Source of the DNA: Mucilaginibacter pineti
GTDB taxonomy: Bacteria; Bacteroidota; Bacteroidia; Sphingobacteriales; Sphingobacteriaceae
Length of the DNA: 64,000 nucleotides
Reading direction: 5' to 3'
NCBI RefSeq assembly: GCF_900101875.1
Contig: NZ_FNAI01000017.1
Coordinates: forward strand, 1 to 64,000
Under the pieces are notes generated by a model. The model saw only the letters and a program-made list of their open reading frames with translations. It searched no databases and had not been told where the DNA came from. The translations under genes were made by a program, and so were the position numbers. This document shows, one piece after another, positions 25,637-33,134 of this stretch (within the stretch, counting starts at the first letter, position 1; each line of letters starts with the position of its first letter).

Positions 25637-26872
25637 ATGAGTACCAAGCCCAATTTTACCGAAAGTAAATACATAGTAGTTTTAATATTTGTCACCTCGC
25701 TGTTTTTAATGTGGGGTGTATCTATGACTTTGGGCGATACCTTAAACAAGCATTTTCAAAATGTGTTGCACATAAGTAAGTTCCGGTCAGCTTATGTTCA
25801 GTTGTCGATATTTGGTGCTTATGCGGTAATGGGCATACCTGCTGGTTTGTTTATGAAGCGATTTGGGTATAAAAATGGAGTATTAATGGGACTTGCATTT
25901 TACGCCTTGGGTGCATTTCTTTTTGTCCCTGCCGCAAATGCAGAATCTTTCGCGTTTTTTAGAATTGCATTATTTATTTTGGCCTGCGGTATGGCAACTT
26001 TAGAAACCGTAGCACACCCATTTGTAGCCGCCCTTGGCGATCAACGTACAAGTGATCAGCGTATAAATTTTGCCCAGGCATTTAACGGAGTAGGAGGCGT
26101 GATTGGTCCATTTGTAGGGAGTTTTATACTCCAAAGTGGCTTAGAGCATTCAAATGATCTGATTGCCGTTAAGCATTTATATATCATTATAGGTTGTGTT
26201 GTAGCTGCTGTTGCATTGATGTTCTCATTTGTTAAAATACCAGCTATAACCGATTCTCACGTTGTTGCTGAAGATGCTTACGCAGTTGCTGGTGTTGAAG
26301 ATGCAGATGTTAGTTTATTTAAACAAAAACATTTCCTTTTTGCTGTTGTGGCACAATTGTTTAATGTGGCGGCGCAGGGCGGTACCTGGGCATTTTTTAT
26401 AAATTACGGTTCTGAAGTGATGCATTTCACAGACTCGCATTCTGCTCGGTTTTTCTCTTTCAGCATGGTAATGATGATGATAGGGCGGTTTGCAGGTACA
26501 GCGTTAATGCGTTTCATTAAGCCATACAAGCTGCTTTCTATATTTGCAGCAGGCAATATCATCATGTGTATAATTGTAGCGCAGGGATTTGGCTGGCCAT
26601 CTTTTGTGGCGCTGCTGTTCATTAACTTTTTCTTCAGCATCATGTTCCCTACCATATTCAGCCTTGGGTTAAAAGATCTTGGGCCAAAAACACAACAGGC
26701 ATCATCCTTTATTGTAATGGGTGTTGTAGGCGGGGGAGTATTTCCATTACTAATGGGACTTATTGCTAATCATAACGTGGCAACAGCTTATTATATGCCG
26801 ATTATTTGTTATGTGGTTATCTTTTTATTCGGGTTCCTTTATCCGCGTTTAAACAGAAAAGTAACTGCGTAA
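25637..26872 (+). CDS. FucP-type sugar:H+ symporter (MFS)
   Basis: The 411-aa membrane protein has about 12 transmembrane segments. It carries FucP-family marks: MWGVSMTLGDTLNKHFQ in TM1, IPAGLFMKRFGYKNG, and CGMATLETVAHPFVAALGDQRTSDQRINFAQAFNGVGG. In FucP the Asp and Glu of these two regions take part in proton and sugar binding; both are present here. The usual LETAANPF is LETVAHPF, so the Asn is His, which may alter specificity. It would carry the PUL's final monosaccharide across the inner membrane. The DNA looks more AT-rich, with more T-ending codons, than neighbouring genes. Confidence 0.88.
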   Translation: MSTKPNFTESKYIVVLIFVTSLFLMWGVSMTLGDTLNKHFQNVLHISKFRSAYVQLSIFGAYAVMGIPAGLFMKRFGYKNGVLMGLAFYALGAFLFVPAANAESFAFFRIALFILACGMATLETVAHPFVAALGDQRTSDQRINFAQAFNGVGGVIGPFVGSFILQSGLEHSNDLIAVKHLYIIIGCVVAAVALMFSFVKIPAITDSHVVAEDAYAVAGVEDADVSLFKQKHFLFAVVAQLFNVAAQGGTWAFFINYGSEVMHFTDSHSARFFSFSMVMMMIGRFAGTALMRFIKPYKLLSIFAAGNIIMCIIVAQGFGWPSFVALLFINFFFSIMFPTIFSLGLKDLGPKTQQASSFIVMGVVGGGVFPLLMGLIANHNVATAYYMPIICYVVIFLFGFLYPRLNRKVTA

Positions 26873-26878
26873 ACTTGG

Positions 26879-26919
26879 TTAGTAAACCGATTTATCATTT
26901 AAATAAATCGGTTTACTAA
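26879..26919. promoter_or_regulatory. Mirrored LacI-type operator pair (O6/O7), possible terminator
   Basis: Two perfect 17-base arms (26879-26895 and 26903-26919) are separated by seven bases. Each arm itself contains an operator-like word with central CG: GTAAACCGATTTAT and ATAAATCGGTTTAC. The site lies 6 bases after the symporter stop and 61 bases before the lacI-type start. It could be an autoregulatory operator pair, a terminator for the symporter, or both. Confidence 0.65.
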
Positions 26920-26953
26920 TAGTGTTGTAATTACAATATTTAATATATTACCC

Positions 26954-26961
26954 TATATTTG
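26954..26961 (+). promoter_or_regulatory. -7 box of the LacI-type regulator
   Basis: TATATTTG matches the Bacteroidota -7 consensus TAnnTTTG and lies 19 bases before the GTG start, giving a very short leader. No convincing TTTG is at the expected -33 distance; GTTG at 26924 is 26 bases away. The mirrored operator pair ends 34 bases upstream. Confidence 0.45.
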
Positions 26962-26980
26962 AATTAACTAATATAAGCGG

Positions 26981-28003
26981 GTGAAAAAGAAGTTATCTAT
27001 TGTTGATATTGCCAACCAGTTAAACGTATCTAAAACTACCATTTCATTTATACTAAACGGTCGTGCCAAGGAAAAGCGGATAAGCGAAGAACTTGTTGAA
27101 CGGGTAATGAAGTATGTGAAAGAAGTAGGCTACAAGCCCAATTCGCTGGCCAAAAGTTTACGTACGGGTAAATCAAACACCATTGGGTTAATGGTGGAGG
27201 ATATCTCCAACCCCTTTTTTGCCAGCATAGCACGCTTAATTGAAGACAGGGCCTATAAGAACGGTTACAAAATAATTTATTGCAGCACTGATAACGACAC
27301 GCACAAAACCCAGGAACTGATAACCATGTTCCGCGACAGGCATGTAGATGGCTATATTATGGCCCCGCCCGAAGGGATAGAGGAGGATATTATAGCGCTG
27401 CTTAAGGATGGTATGCCGGTGGTAATGTTCGACAGGCACCTGCCCATGGTAAATACCGACTATGTAGAAATTGACAATCTTTTCAGCACCTATAACGCCA
27501 CCCGCCACCTGATAGATCAGGGGTATAAAAACATTGCCTTCGTTACTTTCGCTTCGGAACAAACCCAAATGAAATCCCGCGTGCAGGGGTATAAAGACGC
27601 ATTGGGTGCATCAAACCTCAAACAAAATATACTTGAGGTAGTGTTTAATCAAAACGAAGATTTGATCATTGAGCCGATAACCGATTTTTTAACCAAGAAT
27701 AAAAAGCTGGATGCCGTGCTTTTCGGAACAAACCATATTGGTACCTGCGGCCTCAAGGTTATCAGCGCCATGGAACTCAGCATCCCTAAAGATCTGGCGG
27801 TTATTTCTTTTGATGATTATGATGTGTTCAAGCTACATTCGCCGCCGGTAACGGCCATAGCGCAGCCTGTAGAGGAGATTGCCGATAATGTGATAACTGT
27901 ATTGCTCAATAAACTAAATGCCCGTATGGAGGCGCAGAGGCCGCAATCCATCACCCTTAAAACCGATCTTAAAATCCGTAAATCATCCCTGAAAATAAAA
28001 TAA
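26981..28003 (+). CDS. LacI-family transcriptional regulator
   Basis: This 340-aa protein starts at GTG. It has an N-terminal helix-turn-helix (LSIVDIANQLNVSKTTISFILNG), a hinge helix region (YKPNSLAKSLRTGKSNTIGLMV) and a periplasmic-binding-protein-like effector domain (EDISNPFFASIARLIEDRAYKNGY to the end, with ISFDDYDVFKLHSPPVTAIAQP). Such proteins bind palindromes with a central CG and release or bind them in response to a sugar. The operator-like words across 108-26917 are the obvious targets, including its own upstream region. A LacI regulator is less common for PULs than hybrid two-component or sigma/anti-sigma systems. The alpha/beta hydrolase gene follows after 6 bases. Confidence 0.93.
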   Translation: MKKKLSIVDIANQLNVSKTTISFILNGRAKEKRISEELVERVMKYVKEVGYKPNSLAKSLRTGKSNTIGLMVEDISNPFFASIARLIEDRAYKNGYKIIYCSTDNDTHKTQELITMFRDRHVDGYIMAPPEGIEEDIIALLKDGMPVVMFDRHLPMVNTDYVEIDNLFSTYNATRHLIDQGYKNIAFVTFASEQTQMKSRVQGYKDALGASNLKQNILEVVFNQNEDLIIEPITDFLTKNKKLDAVLFGTNHIGTCGLKVISAMELSIPKDLAVISFDDYDVFKLHSPPVTAIAQPVEEIADNVITVLLNKLNARMEAQRPQSITLKTDLKIRKSSLKIK

Positions 28004-28009
28004 ACCGTT

Positions 28010-28909
28010 ATGGGGCGTAAATTAACAGCCTTTTACTTGGGCCTGCTGGCCGTTTTTGTTTTGCAGCAAGCCAATGCGCAAGTGGTTGATACCCTCGCGC
28101 TCAATAACGTTAAGCTTTACCGCAGTATTCCCTATGGTAAAACCGACCCTAATCAAAATATCGATCTTTATGTTCCGCTGAATGCCGCTAAGCCAATGCC
28201 CACCATTTTGTGGATACATGGCGGTGCATGGGAGGGAGGCTTTAAAAATTGGATAGATGTGGCTTATTTAACCCAACATGGTTACGCTATTGCCAGTATC
28301 GAATACCGTTTTTCTCAAACAGCCAAATTCCCGGCCCAGGTTATTGACTGTAACGAAGCCATTTATTTTATGTGGAAGAACGCTGCTAAATATGGCCTGG
28401 ATACTTCGCGTTTTGTAATAGGAGGGGCTTCGGCAGGAGGGCATTTAGCTTCGCTTATCGGCATGAGCGCCAACAACCACATGGCGTCGTTTTATAACGA
28501 TGTGAAGAAGGAAAGCAAGGTAAGCCTTAAAGCGGTGCTTGATTTTTATGGTCCGGCAGATTTTAATGCCACCCACGGTAAAGCCGTAGCGCTTGATCAT
28601 GACAGCCAGGCTTCGGTAATTACCAAACTGCTTGGCGCTTCTATTTTAGACAGGCCCGACTTGGCGAAAATTGCAAGCCCCGTTACCTACGTTGATAAAC
28701 ACGACCCGCCGGTACTAATACTTCATGGCGATGCAGATGAATTGGTGCCATTTTTTGAAAGCCAGTTATTTAACAGCTGGCTTAAGTTGGCGGGTGTAAA
28801 ATCGCAATTGGTAAAGCTGCCGGGCATTGGTCATGCTGGGCCTGCTTTCTCCGATCCCGAACACCAGAAAATAGTACTTGATTTTTTAAACGAGGTGTTA
28901 AAAAAGTAG
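28010..28909 (+). CDS. Secreted alpha/beta hydrolase, BD-FAE-like esterase
   Basis: The 299-aa protein has a signal peptide (ending QQANAQ). It shows an HGGAW oxyanion motif (TILWIHGGAWEGG), the nucleophile motif GGASAGGHLA, PVLILHGDADELVPF with the catalytic Asp, and GIGHAGPAF with the His. These are the marks of the BD-FAE / carboxylesterase family that includes bifunctional feruloyl and acetyl esterases. It follows the LacI gene by six bases and is probably in its operon. It is the fourth esterase-type gene of the locus. Confidence 0.85.
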   Translation: MGRKLTAFYLGLLAVFVLQQANAQVVDTLALNNVKLYRSIPYGKTDPNQNIDLYVPLNAAKPMPTILWIHGGAWEGGFKNWIDVAYLTQHGYAIASIEYRFSQTAKFPAQVIDCNEAIYFMWKNAAKYGLDTSRFVIGGASAGGHLASLIGMSANNHMASFYNDVKKESKVSLKAVLDFYGPADFNATHGKAVALDHDSQASVITKLLGASILDRPDLAKIASPVTYVDKHDPPVLILHGDADELVPFFESQLFNSWLKLAGVKSQLVKLPGIGHAGPAFSDPEHQKIVLDFLNEVLKK

Positions 28910-28920
28910 CTGCAAAGCGT

Positions 28921-29241
28921 TTATTGTTTTGACTGCTGATACTTATAATGCAGGTGCTTCAACGTTTCTGTCGAAGCTTCATCGGCAGAAGTACCATAAC
29001 CGCTCACCAAAATTCCTTTTTCGCCGGTTTTTGATGCAAGCGCATAAACGGTTGCTTCATCGGCCGGGTCAGATGCGCCTTCGTACCGGTACAGATCAAC
29101 TATCTCAAACTCATCTGCCGAGTAAGCCTGTTCGCCAGCCTTTAGCTGGTTTTTCTCCAGGTTAAAATCAAGCGTAAAGCCTTGTTTTTTTAATTGCTCA
29201 ATGGCCTCGGTAACGGTGGCGTAGTGAAATTGCTGCTTCAT
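28921..29241 (-). CDS. Small conserved protein of unknown function
   Basis: The 106-aa cytoplasmic protein begins MKQQFHYATVTEAIEQLKKQGFTLDFNLE and contains the conserved-looking stretch DEFEIVDLYRYEGASDPADEATVYAL. I recognise it as a small Bacteroidota family that databases sometimes label phosphoribosylpyrophosphate synthetase. It is far too short for that enzyme and lacks its motifs, so that label should not be trusted. It is convergent with the upstream esterase gene (11 bases between stops). Its role is unknown. Confidence 0.75.
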   Translation of the reverse strand: MKQQFHYATVTEAIEQLKKQGFTLDFNLEKNQLKAGEQAYSADEFEIVDLYRYEGASDPADEATVYALASKTGEKGILVSGYGTSADEASTETLKHLHYKYQQSKQ

Positions 29242-29435
29242 GAGATTGGATGTTTGGTATAGGTAAAGCTAAACAATAATGAGGATAGGTTTCATACCTC
29301 AAATTTAATCAATAATTATAGTCGCTTGCTGTATTTTCCAACTTTTAAACATTCGCTCTTACTATCTTTTTACAAAAGTCTGCGCACTTTATCCACGCTT
29401 TTTAACATCTTTACCAGTGTAATAACTATACTACT

Positions 29436-29840
29436 ATGCAGCATTGGCTTGTAAAATCCGAACCGGTAAAATATAGCTGGGAAAAATTCAATAAAGATGG
29501 TCGTACTTTTTGGGATGGCGTGCGCAACTACCAGGCGCGCAATAACTTAAAATTGATGAAAGAGGGCGACCTGGTATTGTTTTATCATAGTAACGACGGT
29601 AAGGAAGTTGTAGGCATAGCCAAAATTGTAAAGGAATTTTACCAGGACCCCACAACTGAAGATCCTAATTGGGTAGTGGTGGACCTATCGCCGGTAGAAA
29701 CGCTCAAGAAACCGGTAACCCTTGAAGTTATTAAAGCCGATGAACAACTGAAAGATATTGGCCTTGTGCGCCAGGGTCGCCTTTCGGTAATGGCCCTAAA
29801 ACGCGAGGAATTTGACCGGATACTGGAACTGGGCAGCTAA
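29436..29840 (+). CDS. EVE domain protein (THYN1-like)
   Basis: The 134-aa protein is a single EVE domain: it begins HWLVKSEPVKYSWEKF, has TFWDGVRNYQARNNLKLMKEGDLVLFYHS in the middle and VALKREEFDRIL-like residues (MALKREEFDRIL) at the end. EVE proteins belong to the PUA-like fold and bind modified bases such as 5-methylcytosine derivatives. It is cytoplasmic and seems unrelated to glycan use. Its TAA stop shares one base with the ATG of the next gene (TAATG), so the two are translationally coupled. Confidence 0.9.
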   Translation: MQHWLVKSEPVKYSWEKFNKDGRTFWDGVRNYQARNNLKLMKEGDLVLFYHSNDGKEVVGIAKIVKEFYQDPTTEDPNWVVVDLSPVETLKKPVTLEVIKADEQLKDIGLVRQGRLSVMALKREEFDRILELGS

Positions 29841-30958
29841 TGCGTGCCGTAAATACAAAGGGGTATTTTATCGGGCTGATGCTATCAGCCTTTACGCTTT
29901 TGAGCTCGAATGAGGCAAGTGCGCAATCGCCATTTAAAGGGCTCGAAAACCTGTTTACTGTTCCGGCAGGCTATGTGGTAAAACATACAACAGCCGCTCC
30001 GGTTATTGATGGCGACATAGACGAAACTGTATGGCAGCAAGCCCAATGGACAAGCGATTTCGTTGACATTGAAGGCGACCTGAAACCCAAGCCACCTTTA
30101 CAAACCAACGTAAAAATGCTTTGGGACGATACCTGCCTCTACATAGCCGCCCGGCTAAATGACCCACAGGTTTGGGCCACATTAAAGGAGCACGACCGGA
30201 TAATTTTCAAGGATAATGATTTCGAATTATTCATTGATCCCGCAAATACTACCCATAACTATTATGAAATTGAGGTAAACGCATTCAACGCTATCTTTGA
30301 TTTGTTTCTGCCAAAGCCCTATCGCGAAAGAGGAGGCCCCGTTAGCGGCTGGGATGCGCACAACATGCGTACGGCGGTAAAAATACTGGGTACGCTTAAT
30401 AATCCGGCAGATACCGATAAGGGTTGGACGGTGGAAATGGCTATCCCTTTTAAATCCATCAGTATGGCTTTAAATCGTAATGCCCCAAAGTCGGGAACTA
30501 TCTGGCGCATCAATTTTTCACGGGTGCAGTATAACACCACTATAGAGAACGGACGCAACGTAAAACTAAAAGATAAGCAAGGGTATGACATGCCCGAGCA
30601 CAATTGGGTATGGACTGCGCAAGGCGTTATAAATATGCACTTCCCCGAACGCTGGGGTTACCTTCAATTTGCCAAAGATGGGGCTGATACCACGTTTGTG
30701 CTGCCGTATTCTGAAGAGCAAAGGAAATATTTATGGCTGGTTTATTACCGCGAAAAAATGTGGTTTCAGCAGCACCATAAATACGCATCGTCATTAAAAA
30801 AATTAGGTTTGAAAAGATCTTATAACATTTTAAATAAATTTAATAACTTACGGCTCGAAGCTACAACGACTCAGTTTGCGGCTTTCATAAATGTTAAAGA
30901 CGATCAGGAAACCTACACCATTAACCAGGATGGGTTTACAGAAAAAATCAGACCTTAA
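29840..30958 (+). CDS. Secreted CBM9-like carbohydrate-binding protein
   Basis: The 372-aa protein has a signal peptide (ending NEASAQ) and a CBM9/DOMON-like domain at about residues 45-275. Typical marks are APVIDGDIDETVWQQAQWTSDFVDIEG, TNVKMLWDDTCLYIAARL, DNDFELFIDP and YYEIEVNAFNAIFDLFLPK. The last 90 residues (YSEEQRKYLWLVYYREKMWF...) are helical and of unknown role. Proteins of this type bind sugars at the cell surface or periplasm. It overlaps the EVE gene by one base and precedes the family-10-like gene by three bases, so all three are probably one transcript. Confidence 0.8.
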   Translation: MRAVNTKGYFIGLMLSAFTLLSSNEASAQSPFKGLENLFTVPAGYVVKHTTAAPVIDGDIDETVWQQAQWTSDFVDIEGDLKPKPPLQTNVKMLWDDTCLYIAARLNDPQVWATLKEHDRIIFKDNDFELFIDPANTTHNYYEIEVNAFNAIFDLFLPKPYRERGGPVSGWDAHNMRTAVKILGTLNNPADTDKGWTVEMAIPFKSISMALNRNAPKSGTIWRINFSRVQYNTTIENGRNVKLKDKQGYDMPEHNWVWTAQGVINMHFPERWGYLQFAKDGADTTFVLPYSEEQRKYLWLVYYREKMWFQQHHKYASSLKKLGLKRSYNILNKFNNLRLEATTTQFAAFINVKDDQETYTINQDGFTEKIRP

Positions 30959-30961
30959 ACC

Positions 30962-32035
30962 ATGAATAAGCGCCAATTTTTAAAGGCCGGTTTATTAGCC
31001 GGTGTTGCTGCACAATTGCCATTATTAAGCAATGCCTCCGTTATTGATACCGCCAATAAAAAGAAGCCAATGAAAAACTGGGTTTGGATAAACCCCAACC
31101 TGAAAGATACCGACGAGGACCTTAAAGCTAATTATACGGCCTATAAAGCTGCCGGTATTACCGGTATTTTTTTTGAGAACGACAGCGAACGCCATTTTCG
31201 CGCTGCCAAAGTGGAGGGCATGGAGGCTCACCGGTGGATCTGGACGTTTAACCGGGCCGAACTACTCACTCAGCACCCCGAGTGGTACAGCAAAAACCGT
31301 AACGGCGATTCATGTGCCGATAAGCCACCCTATGTAACTTACTACCGATGGCTTTGCCCATCGCGGCCTGAGGTGCAGCAGTATCTTACCGAAACAGTTG
31401 ATAATATCCTGAAGCTGGATTATGTTGATGGCATCCACCTGGATTATGTGCGTTATTGCGATGTAGTGCTGCCCGTAAATCTGTGGGATCATTATAAAAT
31501 TGAGCAAACTAAGGAACTGCCTGAGTATGACTATTGCTATTGCGAAGTTTGCCAGGCAAAGTTTAAGGAGCAGTATAACCAGGATGTTAAAGCGATCCAA
31601 TACCCGGATGCCAGTCTTTCGTGGCGGTTGTTCCGGTATGGTAACATCATCCGGGTAGTAAACGCGGTATCGGCAGTTGCGCGGCAGCATAAAAAGGCCA
31701 TTACGGCGGCCGTATTCCCAACACCCGAAGTTGCCCGCCGCAACGTACGGCAGGACTGGACAAACTTTCACCTCGATGGCGTATGCCCCATGATATACCA
31801 CGGTTTTTATAAAGAGGGCGTAAGCTGGATAGGCGATGCCGTAGCCGAGGGCGTCCATTTTCTCGCCGGTAAATTCCCCTTGTACGCAGGTTTATACCTG
31901 TCTGATTTTAAGAATGACGATGAAGTACGCACCGGTATTCAAAACGCGTTACGCAATGGTGCCGCGGGTGTATCGTTTTTCGGCAAACTAACACCCGGGG
32001 TATTGGATATCCTGAAGCATGAAACGAGGGTGTAG
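30962..32035 (+). CDS. Exported family-10-like glycoside hydrolase (GHL10-type)
   Basis: The 357-aa protein starts MNKRQFLKAGLLAGVAAQLP, which looks like a Tat-type signal with KR instead of RR. The body is a TIM-barrel-like domain with NWVWINPNLKDTDEDLKANYTAYKAAGITGIFFEND, LCPSRPEVQQYLTETVDNILKLDYVDGIHLDYVRYCD and ICPMIYHGFY-like (VCPMIYHGFY) segments. These resemble the putative glycosyl-hydrolase-like family 10 (GHL10). The Asp of GIHLDYVR is a likely active-site residue. Together with the CBM9-like protein upstream it suggests a two-gene glycan module at the edge of the PUL. Confidence 0.75.
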   Translation: MNKRQFLKAGLLAGVAAQLPLLSNASVIDTANKKKPMKNWVWINPNLKDTDEDLKANYTAYKAAGITGIFFENDSERHFRAAKVEGMEAHRWIWTFNRAELLTQHPEWYSKNRNGDSCADKPPYVTYYRWLCPSRPEVQQYLTETVDNILKLDYVDGIHLDYVRYCDVVLPVNLWDHYKIEQTKELPEYDYCYCEVCQAKFKEQYNQDVKAIQYPDASLSWRLFRYGNIIRVVNAVSAVARQHKKAITAAVFPTPEVARRNVRQDWTNFHLDGVCPMIYHGFYKEGVSWIGDAVAEGVHFLAGKFPLYAGLYLSDFKNDDEVRTGIQNALRNGAAGVSFFGKLTPGVLDILKHETRV

Positions 32036-32038
32036 ATA

Positions 32039-32071
32039 GATGTGCAGATTATAAATTTCAGATGTGCAGAT
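32039..32071. repeat. Left arm of an imperfect 33-base inverted repeat
   Basis: GATGTGCAGATTATAAATTT continued by CAGATGTGCAGAT pairs with 32390-32422 with four mismatches. The arm contains the word GATGTGCAGAT twice. The arms enclose two TGTCAT-type palindromes. Confidence 0.85.
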
Positions 32072-32148
32072 GATTTTGTCTGAACCGGGATTCTTCGGAT
32101 TTAGGGATTGCCTTGATTTTTGTTTCGAGTTATTGTAATAAAACGGGA

Positions 32149-32231
32149 TTTGTCATGCTGAACGTAGTGAAGCATCTATTCGCCTATTTGCATAGTTTGC
32201 GAGTAGATCCTTCGTACCTCAGGATAACAAA
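32149..32231. repeat. TGTCAT-type inverted-repeat element
   Basis: TTTGTCATGCTGA and TCAGGATAACAAA are imperfect reverse complements (two mismatches), with ACGTAGTGAAGCATCT against AGATCCTTCGTAC inside. It belongs with the elements at 16101, 25320, 32252 and 38899. Confidence 0.75.
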
Positions 32232-32251
32232 ATAAAGATATAATATTACAA

Positions 32252-32347
32252 CTTGTCATTGCGAGCGGAGGGTGGCAATCTCGTCATAACAACCGTGCAA
32301 TGTGGTTAACCGTACTACGGGATTGCTTCGTACCTCGCAATGACAAG
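32252..32347. repeat. TGTCAT-type inverted-repeat element (CTTGTCATTGCGAG)
   Basis: Perfect 14-base arms CTTGTCATTGCGAG (32252-32265) and CTCGCAATGACAAG (32334-32347) surround inner complementary words GGCAATC and GATTGCTTCG. Together with its neighbours it fills the 392-base gap between the two convergent genes; no gene is seen. Confidence 0.9.
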
Positions 32348-32389
32348 GTGTAGGAATGGTACATTTGAAATCTATAATCTGCACCTGAA

Positions 32390-32422
32390 ATCTGCACATC
32401 TGTAATTTGAGATCTGCACATC
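32390..32422. repeat. Right arm of the imperfect 33-base inverted repeat
   Basis: Pairs with 32039-32071 at 29 of 33 positions. It ends five bases before the stop of the MarR gene on the minus strand. Confidence 0.85.
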
Positions 32423-32427
32423 AAAAA

Positions 32428-32877
32428 CTATCCTCTTAGCTTATCCAGCAGGTCGCTTAGTTTTTCGGCTTCTTCTTCGGTGAGGTTATTTTTTAGGATT
32501 TCGCGGGTTTTAAACTCTTCGTCTATTTTGGCGAGGATTTGCAGGCCGGTGTCGCTGATGCGGATATCAACCGCGCGGCGGTCTTTATTATTGGTACAGC
32601 GCGATACAAGCTCCTTCTGGATCAGCCTGTCAACAATCCGCGATGCATCAGACATTTTATCAACCATACGCTCCTTTAACAGGTTAATAGTTGCCGGTTT
32701 TGGGTATTGGCCGCGTAGTATCCGCAGGATGTTAAACTGCTGCTGGGTAAGGTTATGCTTATCAAAATGGCACCTGAAAAAGTTACTTAACCAGCCAGAT
32801 GTGTAGGCTATATTAATTGCTACTTTGTGGTAGTTGTCCTCAAAATTGGTGCTTTGTATTTCGTCGTCTATCCGCAT
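32428..32877 (-). CDS. MarR-family transcriptional regulator
   Basis: The 149-aa protein has the winged-helix MarR domain: NLTQQQFNILRILRGQYPKPATINLLKERMVDKMSDASRIVDRLIQKELVSRCTNNKDRRAVDIRISDTG. The DRR in the wing and the dimerisation helices at both ends are typical. MarR proteins are usually small-molecule or redox-responsive repressors. The only nearby gene in the same direction is the small DUF5522-like gene 83 bases upstream, so its target is not evident. A CATATTTG close to the start could be a weak -7 box. Confidence 0.9.
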   Translation of the reverse strand: MRIDDEIQSTNFEDNYHKVAINIAYTSGWLSNFFRCHFDKHNLTQQQFNILRILRGQYPKPATINLLKERMVDKMSDASRIVDRLIQKELVSRCTNNKDRRAVDIRISDTGLQILAKIDEEFKTREILKNNLTEEEAEKLSDLLDKLRG

Positions 32878-32960
32878 AATAATGTAACAATAACTAATTG
32901 TGCAAATATGTTTAAATATTTTTAAATTGTTGTTATCGCGCTCAGTATGGTAGTAAAGAG

Positions 32961-33134
32961 TTAATCCTTTATATCGTTATCATGCTCATCCTCTGTTGGT
33001 TTGGGTTTTCCATATCCCCAGGGGCAGTGCAGGCACTTGTTTTTACAGCAGTAACCACGTTTAAGGTGATATGCTTCGGTAAAAACAAAATTGCCGTCGT
33101 TGTTTATGTAATAATCAACCCCTTCCTGCAGCAT
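32961..33134 (-). CDS. Small DUF5522-like protein with CC-x3-C-x2-C motif
   Basis: A 57-aa reading frame starts with MLQEGVDYYINNDGNFVFTE and continues with AYHLKRGYCCKNKCLHCPWG. The pattern DYY...G.xVFTxxYHLxRGYCCxxxCxHCP matches the DUF5522 family of very short bacterial proteins. Cysteines 29, 30, 34 and 37 could bind a metal. Its ATG overlaps the stop of the upstream MBL-fold gene by one base (TAATG), which supports real translation. It is easy to miss because of its size. Function is unknown. Confidence 0.85.
   Translation of the reverse strand: MLQEGVDYYINNDGNFVFTEAYHLKRGYCCKNKCLHCPWGYGKPKPTEDEHDNDIKD

Noticed and set aside
28921..29241. Phosphoribosylpyrophosphate synthetase
   Set aside because: The label circulates for this small family, but the protein is about a third of the enzyme's length and lacks its motifs.
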